Source: Planctomycetota bacterium (GTDB taxonomy: Bacteria > Planctomycetota > JAJSAM01 > JAJVHW01). From it: DNA of 64,000 nucleotides. The stretch is taken from the NCBI GenBank assembly GCA_021776825.1, contig JAJFFG010000133.1, positions 1 to 64,000 of the forward strand, in the 5' to 3' direction. A program made the translations under genes and the position numbers. This document shows, one piece after another, positions 7,575-16,232 of this stretch (position 1 is its first letter; each line of letters opens with the position of its first letter). The notes under the pieces were generated by a model. The model did not search any database and was not told the origin of the DNA. It saw only the letters and a list, made by a program, of their open reading frames with translations.

Positions 7575-8750
7575 ATGAGCGACGAGCGACCAGTGCTGGC
7601 GACGCGCCTACAGGGCTTCGGCACCACCATCTTCGCCGAAGTCACTCGCCTCGCCCGCGCCCACGGCGCCGTCAATCTGGCCCAGGGCTTCCCCGACTTC
7701 GAGGGACCGCCGATCACGCGGAGCGCGGCGATCGCCGCTATCGAGGGCGGCCACAACCAGTACGCGCGCATGCAGGGCGCACCGGAGCTCGTAACCGCGA
7801 TCAGCGAGACACTCGCCGCGCGCACCGGGTTGATCTACGACCCGATGACGGAGGTCGTCGTCACGAGCGGAGCCACCGAGGGCATCCACTGCGCGTTGAT
7901 GTCGCTCTGCGAGCCGGGCGACGAGGTCGTGATGCTGGAGCCCTACTACGACAGCTACCGGGCGTGCTGCAAGATGGCGGGCGCGACGCCGCGCTTCGTG
8001 ACGCTGCACGCGCCCGACTTCCGCTGGCGACCCGACGAAGTGCGCGCCGCGTTCTCGGACCGGACGCGCGTGCTGCTGCTCAACACGCCGCACAACCCGA
8101 CCGGGCGAGTGCTCGATCGCGCCGAGATGGAACAGCTCGCGGCGCTCTGCATCGAGCACGACGTGATCTGCGTGACGGACGAGGTCTACGACCGCATCGT
8201 CTTCGACGGCGAGCACATCCCGATGGCGACGCTGCCGGGCATGCGCGAGCGCACCGTCACGTTGAACTCGACCGGCAAGACGTTCTCGATGACCGGCTGG
8301 AAGATCGGCTGGGCGACCGCGCCCGCCGAACTGGCGTCGGCCGTGGCGACCGCGCATCAGTTCGTGACGTTCGCGGTCGCGACGCCGTTCCAGCACGCGA
8401 TGGCCGCGGCGCTGCGTTCCCCGCCCGAGTACTTCACGACACTCGCTGACGAGTACCGCGGACGCCGCGACTTCCTCACCGAAGCGTTGCAGCGCGTCGG
8501 CCTCGCCGTCGAGCCCTCGCAGGGCACGTACTTCGTCATGGCCGACGTGCGTCCGCTCGGCTTCGAAGACGACGTCTCGTTCTGCCGCCACCTGATCGAG
8601 GAGATCGGCGTGGCAGCTCTCCCGCCGACGTCGTTCTACGAGAACAAGGACGCGGGCCGGTTCCTGGTGCGCTTCGCGTTCTGCAAGACGATGGACACGC
8701 TGCGCGCGGGCGTCGAGCGTCTCGAGGCTCTGCGGGGCCGCGCCGGGTGA
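7575..8750 (+). CDS. PLP-dependent class I aminotransferase (methionine/kynurenine aminotransferase type)
   Basis: Fold-type I aminotransferase, 391 residues. ATG 7575 has GGAGG eight bases upstream. The N-terminus VNLAQGFPDFEGP, the NTPHNPTGRV loop, and the Schiff-base lysine in NSTGKTFSMTGWKIGW place it near YbdL (methionine aminotransferase) and kynurenine-oxoglutarate transaminase/cysteine-conjugate beta-lyase. It is cytosolic and transfers amino groups from Met or aromatic amino acids to 2-oxo acids. It starts 31 bp after the cytochrome gene and overlaps the Sir2-like gene by four bases (GTGA). Exact substrate is not decided by sequence alone. Confidence 0.9.
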   Translation: MSDERPVLATRLQGFGTTIFAEVTRLARAHGAVNLAQGFPDFEGPPITRSAAIAAIEGGHNQYARMQGAPELVTAISETLAARTGLIYDPMTEVVVTSGATEGIHCALMSLCEPGDEVVMLEPYYDSYRACCKMAGATPRFVTLHAPDFRWRPDEVRAAFSDRTRVLLLNTPHNPTGRVLDRAEMEQLAALCIEHDVICVTDEVYDRIVFDGEHIPMATLPGMRERTVTLNSTGKTFSMTGWKIGWATAPAELASAVATAHQFVTFAVATPFQHAMAAALRSPPEYFTTLADEYRGRRDFLTEALQRVGLAVEPSQGTYFVMADVRPLGFEDDVSFCRHLIEEIGVAALPPTSFYENKDAGRFLVRFAFCKTMDTLRAGVERLEALRGRAG

Positions 8751-9850
8751 CCACGCCGGTCCGTCTGCCCGAGCCACTGCAGACGGCCGTCCTCGAGCAG
8801 CTCCTCCGTCACGCGGGCGAGCTCGGTGTCGCGGCGCACGAGCAGCATCTGCCGCCGGACCTCGAGACCGCGTTGCGCGCGTGGCATGCGGAGCCTCCGC
8901 GACCGTTCGAGCGGGACGGTCTCTCGCTCGACCCGCAGCAGGTCAAGACGCTGACGATCGATGCGTTGCGGCTGGCGCACCTGAAGTGGCTACGCGAGTC
9001 GGGCGAAGCGTTCGGAGCCGCGCGCGCGGAACTCCGTCAACGCGTCGGTGGGCGTGTCGCCGTGCTGTCCGGCGCGGGCCTGTCCGTGGATGCCGGGTTC
9101 CCGACGTTTCGAGGTGCCGCCGGCGAGGGACTCTGGGACCAGGTCGATCCGATGGTCCTCGCGAGCGTCGCGGGCTACCGCGAAGACCCACAGCGCTCCA
9201 TGCGTTGGTACTGCCATCGCCGTTCGCTCGGCCTGCCCGCCGTCCCGACCCTGGCGCACGCGGCCATCGCCGTTGCTCAGGATCGCAACGACAGCGGGTG
9301 GGCCGGCGTCCACACCCAGAACGTCGACGGTCTGCACGAGGTCGCCGGCAGCCGCGGGGTCAACCGCATCCATGGCTCGATCTGGGTCTGGAAGGACCTC
9401 GTCGACGAGCAACTCGTGTTCGACCCGAGCGACGACCTCGACGATGTGCCGCTCGGTGACGACCGCCGTCCGCGGTGGCGACCAGGCGTTGTGATGTTCG
9501 GTGACTTCGCGCCGACCGGCATCTACGCGCGCGCCACGCATCAGCTCCTGCGCGCCGACGTCGCGCTCGTCGTCGGCACGTCCGCGCAGGTGAGCACGCT
9601 CTGGCCGCTGCTCGACGCCGCCTACCAGGGCGGCGCGCTGCTCGTGGAGATCAACCCCGAGGCGTCCCCGGTGACACTCGAGCTCGGCGCCACCCACCTG
9701 CCGCTGCCCGCGGGCGTCGGTGTGCCGCTGGCCCTGGAGGAACTCGGCGCGCTCGATGCCGACACGACGGATCGTCTGGCCCGCACGCCCCGCGAGCCGT
9801 TGCGCACCGTCATTCACCGGCTGGGTCCCGAGTTGACGCGCGACGCGTGA
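8747..9850 (+). CDS. Sir2-like NAD-dependent protein lacking the zinc cysteines
   Basis: Protein of 367 residues with a ~100-residue unrecognised N-terminal extension, then a sirtuin Rossmann core: VLSGAGLSVDAGFPTFRG (NAD loop), TQNVDGLHEVAG and the presumed catalytic His in IHGSIW. Family members usually carry two CxxC pairs after this His to bind structural zinc. Here the segment WVWKDLVDEQLVFDP to WRPGVVMFGD contains none, so the zinc module is lost or replaced. GTG 8747 overlaps the aminotransferase stop. Deacylase, NADase or ADP-ribosyl-related activity are all possible; retention of the NAD and His motifs argues that it is catalytically competent. Confidence 0.78.
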   Translation: MTTPVRLPEPLQTAVLEQLLRHAGELGVAAHEQHLPPDLETALRAWHAEPPRPFERDGLSLDPQQVKTLTIDALRLAHLKWLRESGEAFGAARAELRQRVGGRVAVLSGAGLSVDAGFPTFRGAAGEGLWDQVDPMVLASVAGYREDPQRSMRWYCHRRSLGLPAVPTLAHAAIAVAQDRNDSGWAGVHTQNVDGLHEVAGSRGVNRIHGSIWVWKDLVDEQLVFDPSDDLDDVPLGDDRRPRWRPGVVMFGDFAPTGIYARATHQLLRADVALVVGTSAQVSTLWPLLDAAYQGGALLVEINPEASPVTLELGATHLPLPAGVGVPLALEELGALDADTTDRLARTPREPLRTVIHRLGPELTRDA

Positions 9851-9878
9851 GTTGTGTCCCCACCCCCGGCAGGGCTCG

Positions 9879-12800
9879 CTACTTCGGCTCGATGAGGACC
9901 TCCGACCCCGGCGTGACGCCCTCGCGGGAGATGCGCATCGCGCCCTCCGCGGGGCTCGTCCACGTCGCTTCCACCTTGAGCGGCGGCGCGCCGGCGGGGA
10001 CGCGGATGGAGAACGCGCCCGCGTCGTCGCTCCGCCCGAGGAACGAGTAGCCTCGATCGTCGTTGACAATCGCGCGCACCCTGGCGCCGACGACGGGATC
10101 TCCGCTCGCGTTCATGACGGTTCCCGTGACGACGGCGGAGGCGACGAAGACCATCGTGACGGTCTGACCGCCTGGATCGACGAGCACGCTTTTCGGCGGC
10201 AACCAGTCGTTCGGGGCGGGCGGGGAGTCGGGGAAGGCCGCGATGCTGCACTCCTCGGCCGCGAGTCCGGTCAGAGTGGCCGTGCCGGAGTCGTCGGTGA
10301 CCTGAGCATCCGTCGGCGAGTCGAACGCCCAGACGCGGATGTTGGGGAGCGCCACCCCGTCGGGCCCCGTCACGTGGACGGTCAGCGTGCGGTCGAGCGC
10401 AATCTTGTGACAGCGAACCGTCACCTCGTCTCCACCGGGCACCAGACCGCGTAGCTCGCCACGCACGGGGAGGTAGTCCATCCGCGTCACGTTGTCCTGC
10501 GTTCGCATCGCGCGGCCCGTGACGACGAGGTCGACGGTCTCGACATCGACGAGCGAGACCGCAATGCGGCCCTCGTCGTCGGTGGTGTCGGTCTCGGGGT
10601 GCTCGCCCCCAACGTGCAACTCCACGAGGACGCCGGCGAGCGCCTCTCCGTCGGGATCGAGCACGCGTGCGCGCACCGTCTTCCCGCGCTCGAAGCGGAA
10701 TGTCATCTCGGTTGTCCGATCGCCGAGTTGCTGTGCGGGTGGCGAGACGACGTCCTCCCCCCATCCGCCGTGGAGCGAAACGGCGAGGATCTGGACGAGG
10801 CGGCCCGACTCCACCATGAGCGTGCAACGACCGTCGGCGTCGGTCTCGGCCTGGACACGCCCGGGCAGGCCCATCGCCAGGACGTACATGCCCTCGAGTC
10901 GCTTGCCGTCTGGACCAATCACGGTGACCGTGAGCTCACGGCTGCGTCCCATCTCGATCGACACGTCGAGCACGTCGGCATCGCGCAGTTCGACCTCGAC
11001 AACGCGTTGCGGGGCGCCACGCGGGACGGCGGCGATCGTGTACGTCCCGGGGGCGAGATCGGGGAAGCGGAAACGCCCCAGGTCGTCCGTGTGCCGTCGT
11101 TCCGATCGGCCGTAGTGGAAGTCCGGCGATGCCTCGTTGCGCAGCCGTCCTCGATCGGCGTTCGCTCCCTCGAGCGTCACGGTGACCCCCGGTATCGGCA
11201 CGCCGTCGGCGTCGCGAACGACGCCTTCGATCGCGAGCCCGGCCGCCAGTGCGATGTCGCCAAGATCGATCGTCCCGGCTCCGTCGAGACGAGGATCGAA
11301 GTCGATGAGAGTGCGACCGACTCCCTCAGCGGTGATCACGAGTGTGTGCACGAGATCGCGACGCAGACCGTCGACGAGGAACCGCCCTGACGCGTCGCTC
11401 ACGAAGTGGCCGAAGCTCGTCGTCTGAACGGGACCACTGTGGTCGCTGGCAACCGCCGCGACCAACGCCCCGGAAACGGGCTCGCCCGTGGGTCCGAGAA
11501 GGCGACCCGTCACCGCGTCGCCGCGACGCAGCTCGACATCGACGTGATCCCGCTTACCGACCCGTTCCTCCTGGCGGCCGTAGCCAGCGGCGGTGACCGC
11601 GATCTCCTGGACACCAGCCCCCGTCCAGCCGAACAGCTCGTAGCGTCCGTCCGCGGCCGAACGGACCGAGTTCTTCTGCGTCCAGTTCATGCCGATGATG
11701 GCGCCACCGATCGGCTGCCCGGTGTCGGCGTCGCTGACGAGCCCCGTGATCGTGCGCCCGCGCGGGATCTCGATCTCCGCGACGTGCTCACCGTCGCCGG
11801 GAAGGTCGACATCGATCCAGTTCGTGGAGCCGCGGCCCGCCGCGCCGACCTCGACCTGCAGCGACGCGTGCGGCGCGAAGCCATCGAAGCGAGCACGCCC
11901 GTTGTCATCCGCGGTCTCCGTGCGATCGACGGTGGTCCGCTGACCGGCCAGCGTGAACACGTGCACCGTGGCACCCGGCACCAGGCTGTTGTCGGCGTCG
12001 GTGACCTGGACGATCAGGTCCACCGCGCCGCCCCCGGTCGCAGCGAGCACGACCTCGAGCCGCTCCCCGGCCTGTGCATCGCGAACCGACTCCGTCGCGA
12101 ACCCATCCGCCTCGATACTCAGGCTGACGAGAGCGCCGCGGCGCAGCGCGAACGAGAACGTCCCGTCCGTCGCGCTCAGCGCGTCGGCGACGGGCTCAGA
12201 ACTGTGGTATCCCGAGGAGTTCATCACGCTGGCGCGGCGCCAGGGATGACGCACGACAGCGAGACGGGCGCCACCAACTGGGTCGCCGTCCGTATCGACC
12301 ACGCGGCCGTGGAGATCGCGATCCCGATCCACGCGAGAGAGATCGACGGGCGCGGGCGTCGTCGACGAGTCGGCCGCCTCCGGGACGGGCTCGCTCACCG
12401 TCGCTCCGACGCGGGCTCGCGCACGGTCCGCAGCATCCTCCTCGACCGGGAGCTCGACGCCGGTGCGCTCGGTCGCAGGGGCGACTCCGGGTTCCAGGAC
12501 GCTCCAGACCCCGAACCCTCCCAGCACGAGCGCGAGAGCCGCCGCGCCGACCAAGACCTTCTGCGTCGTTCCCATCAGGAGTCCTCCGGTGAGCAGGGCA
12601 GCAGCGGTGCCGACCTGGGCGGTCGATGAGGTTGGACGGAGTTCCGTGGCTGCGCTCACGACGTGATCGCGCACCGCGTCCAGTCCACGCCCCGCGTAAA
12701 CGGCGATGCCGATCGACAGGGCGCCGAGCGACTCTTCGAGGCGCTTCGCCGCCCGATGCAGCAGCGAACGCACCGTGCCGGGCGGCTCGGAGCGCGCATG

Positions 12801-13265
12801 GGCAATCTCGGCGGGCTGGAGTCCGTACTGCCAACGCAGCACCGCGACGCTGCGCTGCGGCTCGGGCAGTTCCTCGATCGCGGCGTGGACACGTTCGCGG
12901 TCTTCGCTCGAGATCGCGGCGTCGATCGGATCTTCGGCCTCGCGATCAGGCGGAAGACGCCGCGGGTCGGGGCGACGCGCGGCCTCGCGGCGCTGACGGC
13001 CGATCTTCCGTCGCAGGATGCCCATCAGCCAGGGCAGCACGAGTCGGCCCTCTTCGAACCGCTCGGCGTGTTCCAACGCGGCGAGGAATGTCTCCTGCAG
13101 CGCGTCCTCGGCCGACGCCGCGTCATGCGCCAGCGTCAACCCAACGCGGAACAGCGCCGGCGCCGTCGCGTCGAAGAGTCGGCCCGCGGCATCGGGGTCG
13201 CCCGACTGCACGTACTCGCGCAGCCAGCGCTCAGGGGCTCCCACCGGGTCCGTGCGAATTGTCAT
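9879..13265 (-). CDS. ECF sigma factor fused to a membrane helix and carboxypeptidase-regulatory-like repeats
   Basis: 1128-residue fusion. Residues ~15-180 are an ECF sigma-70: region 2 (VGLTLAHDAASAEDALQETFLAAL) and region 4 (LPEPQRSVAVLRWQYGLQPAEIA, then GTVRSLLHRAAKRL). A transmembrane helix follows at ~236-257 (VLVGAAALALVLGGFGVWSVL), then ~850 residues of repeated carboxypeptidase-regulatory-like/Ig-like beta domains (motifs such as VVDTDGDPVGGARL and GTVMNASGDPVVGARV). The layout predicts a cytoplasmic sigma domain tethered to an extracytoplasmic beta-repeat rod, possibly released by proteolysis or acting as its own sensor. It is convergent with the Sir2-like gene (28 bp apart). A second fusion of the same design lies at 27609-29786. 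Confidence 0.85.
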   Translation of the reverse strand: MTIRTDPVGAPERWLREYVQSGDPDAAGRLFDATAPALFRVGLTLAHDAASAEDALQETFLAALEHAERFEEGRLVLPWLMGILRRKIGRQRREAARRPDPRRLPPDREAEDPIDAAISSEDRERVHAAIEELPEPQRSVAVLRWQYGLQPAEIAHARSEPPGTVRSLLHRAAKRLEESLGALSIGIAVYAGRGLDAVRDHVVSAATELRPTSSTAQVGTAAALLTGGLLMGTTQKVLVGAAALALVLGGFGVWSVLEPGVAPATERTGVELPVEEDAADRARARVGATVSEPVPEAADSSTTPAPVDLSRVDRDRDLHGRVVDTDGDPVGGARLAVVRHPWRRASVMNSSGYHSSEPVADALSATDGTFSFALRRGALVSLSIEADGFATESVRDAQAGERLEVVLAATGGGAVDLIVQVTDADNSLVPGATVHVFTLAGQRTTVDRTETADDNGRARFDGFAPHASLQVEVGAAGRGSTNWIDVDLPGDGEHVAEIEIPRGRTITGLVSDADTGQPIGGAIIGMNWTQKNSVRSAADGRYELFGWTGAGVQEIAVTAAGYGRQEERVGKRDHVDVELRRGDAVTGRLLGPTGEPVSGALVAAVASDHSGPVQTTSFGHFVSDASGRFLVDGLRRDLVHTLVITAEGVGRTLIDFDPRLDGAGTIDLGDIALAAGLAIEGVVRDADGVPIPGVTVTLEGANADRGRLRNEASPDFHYGRSERRHTDDLGRFRFPDLAPGTYTIAAVPRGAPQRVVEVELRDADVLDVSIEMGRSRELTVTVIGPDGKRLEGMYVLAMGLPGRVQAETDADGRCTLMVESGRLVQILAVSLHGGWGEDVVSPPAQQLGDRTTEMTFRFERGKTVRARVLDPDGEALAGVLVELHVGGEHPETDTTDDEGRIAVSLVDVETVDLVVTGRAMRTQDNVTRMDYLPVRGELRGLVPGGDEVTVRCHKIALDRTLTVHVTGPDGVALPNIRVWAFDSPTDAQVTDDSGTATLTGLAAEECSIAAFPDSPPAPNDWLPPKSVLVDPGGQTVTMVFVASAVVTGTVMNASGDPVVGARVRAIVNDDRGYSFLGRSDDAGAFSIRVPAGAPPLKVEATWTSPAEGAMRISREGVTPGSEVLIEPK

Positions 13266-13339
13266 CCTCGACCAGCATTACCACGAGGGCGGTGTTGCGT
13301 TGCAGTCGAGGGCGAAATTCGGGGCTGACCGTGACGCGA

Positions 13340-14748
13340 CTACTCGTCGTCGCGCTGCGCGTCCCACCAGTGCTGCCACTGGCCCAGGGCCCGGTTCCAG
13401 CGCCCACGGCCGTCGCTGTCTCGCATCGGCTGCATCGCGGGCCCCATGGCGTTGAGGTCGAACCCGACGCCCCCGGTGTACGCCACGGTCCAACCACTGC
13501 CGAGAACGTGCTCGACGCTGAGCTCGCCTCGGGGCGACTCCGGGTTCTGGACACGCCCTTCGTAGACGACCTGACGCCCGCCGAATCGTTCGCCCGTGAT
13601 CGAGCGCAGCCGGCGGAACGCGTTCCAGCGAACGGGCAACGAGGTCTGATCGAGGAGCGCGATCAGAGACGGCACGCGGCTGTCGGGGTCGTCGATCTCC
13701 GCTCCCGCCTTGCGGAGCGCGCGCTCGACCAGCGTCTCGTCCTTGCGGTTCTTCGCCCACCACGCGCGAAACGTCCCCATCGAGGTGAAGCGCCGCCCGA
13801 CCAGGAGTGACAGCGCCCAGACGGCGGCCTCCGGCTCCTCGTCCGCCCGCGCGAGGATCGCAGGAACGTCGGCCAGGTCGCCGGTCAATCCGAGTCCGCG
13901 CAATGCCGGCTCGAGCACGAAGTCGTCGTCCTCGGCGAGGGCGGCCCGGAACGTCGTCACCGAAGCTGGCTCAGCCCACGCCACGAGCGCGTCCATCCCG
14001 TTCCAGCGGATCTCGACATCGGCATCCAAGTCCGCGACCTCGCGCGACAGCTTGATGACGACGTCGGCGGCGGGCGCTTCGTAGCCGGCGAGGGCCAGGA
14101 CCGCGGTCGGCGCAGTGTCCACCTCGGTGAGCAGGTCGAGCAACTGCGCGTGCACAGACGCATCGGCCAGCTCAGCGAGCTGGACGGCGGCCTCCTCGCC
14201 CTCGACGGGATCAGCCGCGGCGGCCAGAAGCTCGCCGATCCGCGAGTCCCATTCCGCGACGACCGCCTCTCGCCACTGCGGAGTCGCGTCACCGTCACCT
14301 CTCGCCCCGTGGTGGTACGCATACCCGACGCGTTCCAATCGAGAAGCTGGCGGGCGTCCCACTCGGCGTCGGCCAGGTCGCGCCACACCTGCGGAACCGC
14401 GGGGTCCCAGTCCTCCTCCGGGTGCAGCAGCGCGGCGCGGAACTCGCCCCGCGCCGTCCACTCGGCGATCTGCCAGAGGCTCGCACGATGGTACGGATGT
14501 CGTTCCTCGGCCTGGATGAGGTAGACCAACGGAGCATCGCCGTTCGCGTTGCGGCACCCGTCGGCGTCGACTCCGCCGTACGTGTTCGAGGACTGGACGC
14601 GCACGCTGGGGTACGTCTTCTCGCACGAGGCGCACTCGACGGGAACCTCCTCGACGCGCGTCGCGGTAGCGTCACCCACGAGGAGCACGGTCGCCAGCGC
14701 CGCCGCTCCGACGATCCGCCGCCATCCTCGACTCAGGGCTCGCGACAT
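13340..14748 (-). pseudogene. Frameshifted DUF2225-like/HEAT protein gene
   Basis: Two overlapping frames together give one protein. Frame one, from ATG 14748 (GGAGG five bases upstream), encodes a signal peptide and a CASCEKTYPSVRVQSSNTYGG zinc-ribbon-like segment up to DARQLLD. Homology to the downstream paralogue then switches to the other frame (ERVGYAYHHGARGDGD) and runs as HEAT repeats to the stop at 13340, ending in WQHWWDAQRDDE. The break lies near 14335-14345 and is repaired by adding one base around GATTGG. It could be a true single-base deletion or an assembly error. The intact relative is at 16229-18133; the second Cys pair of that paralogue is missing here. Confidence 0.7.
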
Positions 14749-14780
14749 CGACACCTCCGTGTGGCGCCCGCTCAGGTCAG

Positions 14781-14901
14781 GCGCCCCTGATCTGCATTGG
14801 CGCCCTGATCGGCATTGGCACCCTGATCGGCATTGGCACCCAGATCCGCATTGGCACCCTGATCCGCATTCGCACCCAGATCCGCATTGGCACCCAGATC
14901 A
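14781..14901. repeat. 18-bp tandem repeat array, about 6.5 copies
   Basis: Units of the form GCACCCTGATCCGCATTG repeat head-to-tail with CTGATC/CAGATC and CCG/CGG variants. The array fills most of the space between two divergent genes (starts at 14748 and 14937). The short minus-strand ORFs crossing it simply translate the repeat. No spacers exist, so it is not CRISPR. It may be an array of protein-binding sites or a variable-number repeat. Confidence 0.85.
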
Positions 14902-14936
14902 ACTCAGGCACCGTAGTCTGGAGGGGAGGAGGCCGA

Positions 14937-16232
14937 ATGCGCAATGGGGTGATGCCGGCTATCGCCATCGGGGTGGTCGCGGTCCTCGCGGGACTCACGT
15001 GGCTGGTCCTCGCTCCGGCGGCGACCACCCCGCCGGCCACCGACAACAGTCTCGCGATGAACGCCGAGGGCGACGCTCCACCGGAGGCCGCCCGACCGCG
15101 CACCTCCGATCGCGCCGACCATGACGGACCGCCGACTCGCGACGCGTCGCCGCCAGGGCCGGCAGAGGACGCGGACGGTCCCGATCGGCGCTCGGCGCGG
15201 GCGGACGCTCGCCCCGACGCGGGTCCGGTCGAGAAGCGAGCACGCGTCCGGGTCCGCAAGCCCAGCGCGACGACGTCGGGCGCGCCGCAAGGAACCGAGG
15301 CGATCGCTCGGGCGGCGCAGATGCTCCGGTCCCAGGCGCGCGAGTCCTCGAACCCGGCCGAGGTCGAGGCGCTGCTGGCCGCGGCCGAGGAGCTGGAGCG
15401 CAAGCTGACGCCCTACGTCGGTGCGCTGGCGCGCGACGAGCTCGATCTGCGGACCGCGCTCGCGGTCCTCGGGGCGGATGCCGCGCTCAAGGAGCGGTTC
15501 GCCGAGCCGAACGATTCGGAGATCCTGGACGGCTCCAAGTGGACGCCGGACGACGGCCTCCCCGAGCACGTCGTGCTCCAGTTCCCGAAGGGCGTCCATC
15601 GCTTCAATCCGGAGGACGTGTCAAGGCTCGATCCTCCCCCGAAGACTGTCGTTATCGAGGGCGCGGGAATGGACTCGACGGCGCTCGTCGGTTGGGCGCG
15701 CTGGAACCCGCCTCGGAACGGGCCGCGGTGGACATTCCGAGACTGCACGATCCACTGCAACGACGAGCCCTTCGCCAACGGTGGTCGGGGAGAGTTCCGG
15801 CTGGAGCGCGTCCGCGTCGTCGGCTACCTCGACGGTTCTGGGGGCTCGACGATGATGGACCAGTCGGGGCTCCTGGTCGCCGTGGACTGCCGCTTCGAAG
15901 CAGGCTTCGCGGGCAGATCGGGCAGCCGCCTGTTCATGGGGAGGGACCTCTTCGTGCGCCTCGAGGGCTGCACGTTCGTGGGCCCGTTCCAAGACTTCAG
16001 TAGCGCCACGGCGCTGGTGGCAACGGACTGTGCGTTCGAGTGGACGAAAAAGGCCTTCGTCAAGCACCTCGAGAAGGCCGTGGCGGCGGCCGCCAGAGAG
16101 GCGGAGGGCGGTGCGTCACGCAGGCAGCCCGAGTGGTTCTACGACTGCGTCATCGAGTCTGTCCACGAGAAGGGGCACTGGCCGGAGCGCAAGCTCGCGG
16201 ACATCAACGTGGACTGGGCGCCCGACCGATGA
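14937..16232 (+). CDS. Membrane-anchored or exported beta-helix-like protein
   Basis: Protein of 431 residues; ATG 14937 follows a GGAGGGGAGGAGG tract. One N-terminal hydrophobic helix (MPAIAIGVVAVLAGLTWLVLA) is followed by a ~90-residue Pro/Asp/Arg-rich linker, a helical segment, and a C-terminal region with short beta-like strands separated by turns (FRDCTIHCNDEPF, LVAVDCRFEAGF, FVRLEGCTFVGPF, LVATDCAFEW) typical of right-handed parallel beta-helix proteins. The stop overlaps the start of the DUF2225-like gene (ATGA). Function unknown; no catalytic residues recognised. Confidence 0.75.
   Translation: MRNGVMPAIAIGVVAVLAGLTWLVLAPAATTPPATDNSLAMNAEGDAPPEAARPRTSDRADHDGPPTRDASPPGPAEDADGPDRRSARADARPDAGPVEKRARVRVRKPSATTSGAPQGTEAIARAAQMLRSQARESSNPAEVEALLAAAEELERKLTPYVGALARDELDLRTALAVLGADAALKERFAEPNDSEILDGSKWTPDDGLPEHVVLQFPKGVHRFNPEDVSRLDPPPKTVVIEGAGMDSTALVGWARWNPPRNGPRWTFRDCTIHCNDEPFANGGRGEFRLERVRVVGYLDGSGGSTMMDQSGLLVAVDCRFEAGFAGRSGSRLFMGRDLFVRLEGCTFVGPFQDFSSATALVATDCAFEWTKKAFVKHLEKAVAAAAREAEGGASRRQPEWFYDCVIESVHEKGHWPERKLADINVDWAPDR

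Noticed and set aside
14781-14901. CRISPR array
   Set aside because: Units are contiguous 18-bp repeats with no unique spacers and no cas genes nearby.
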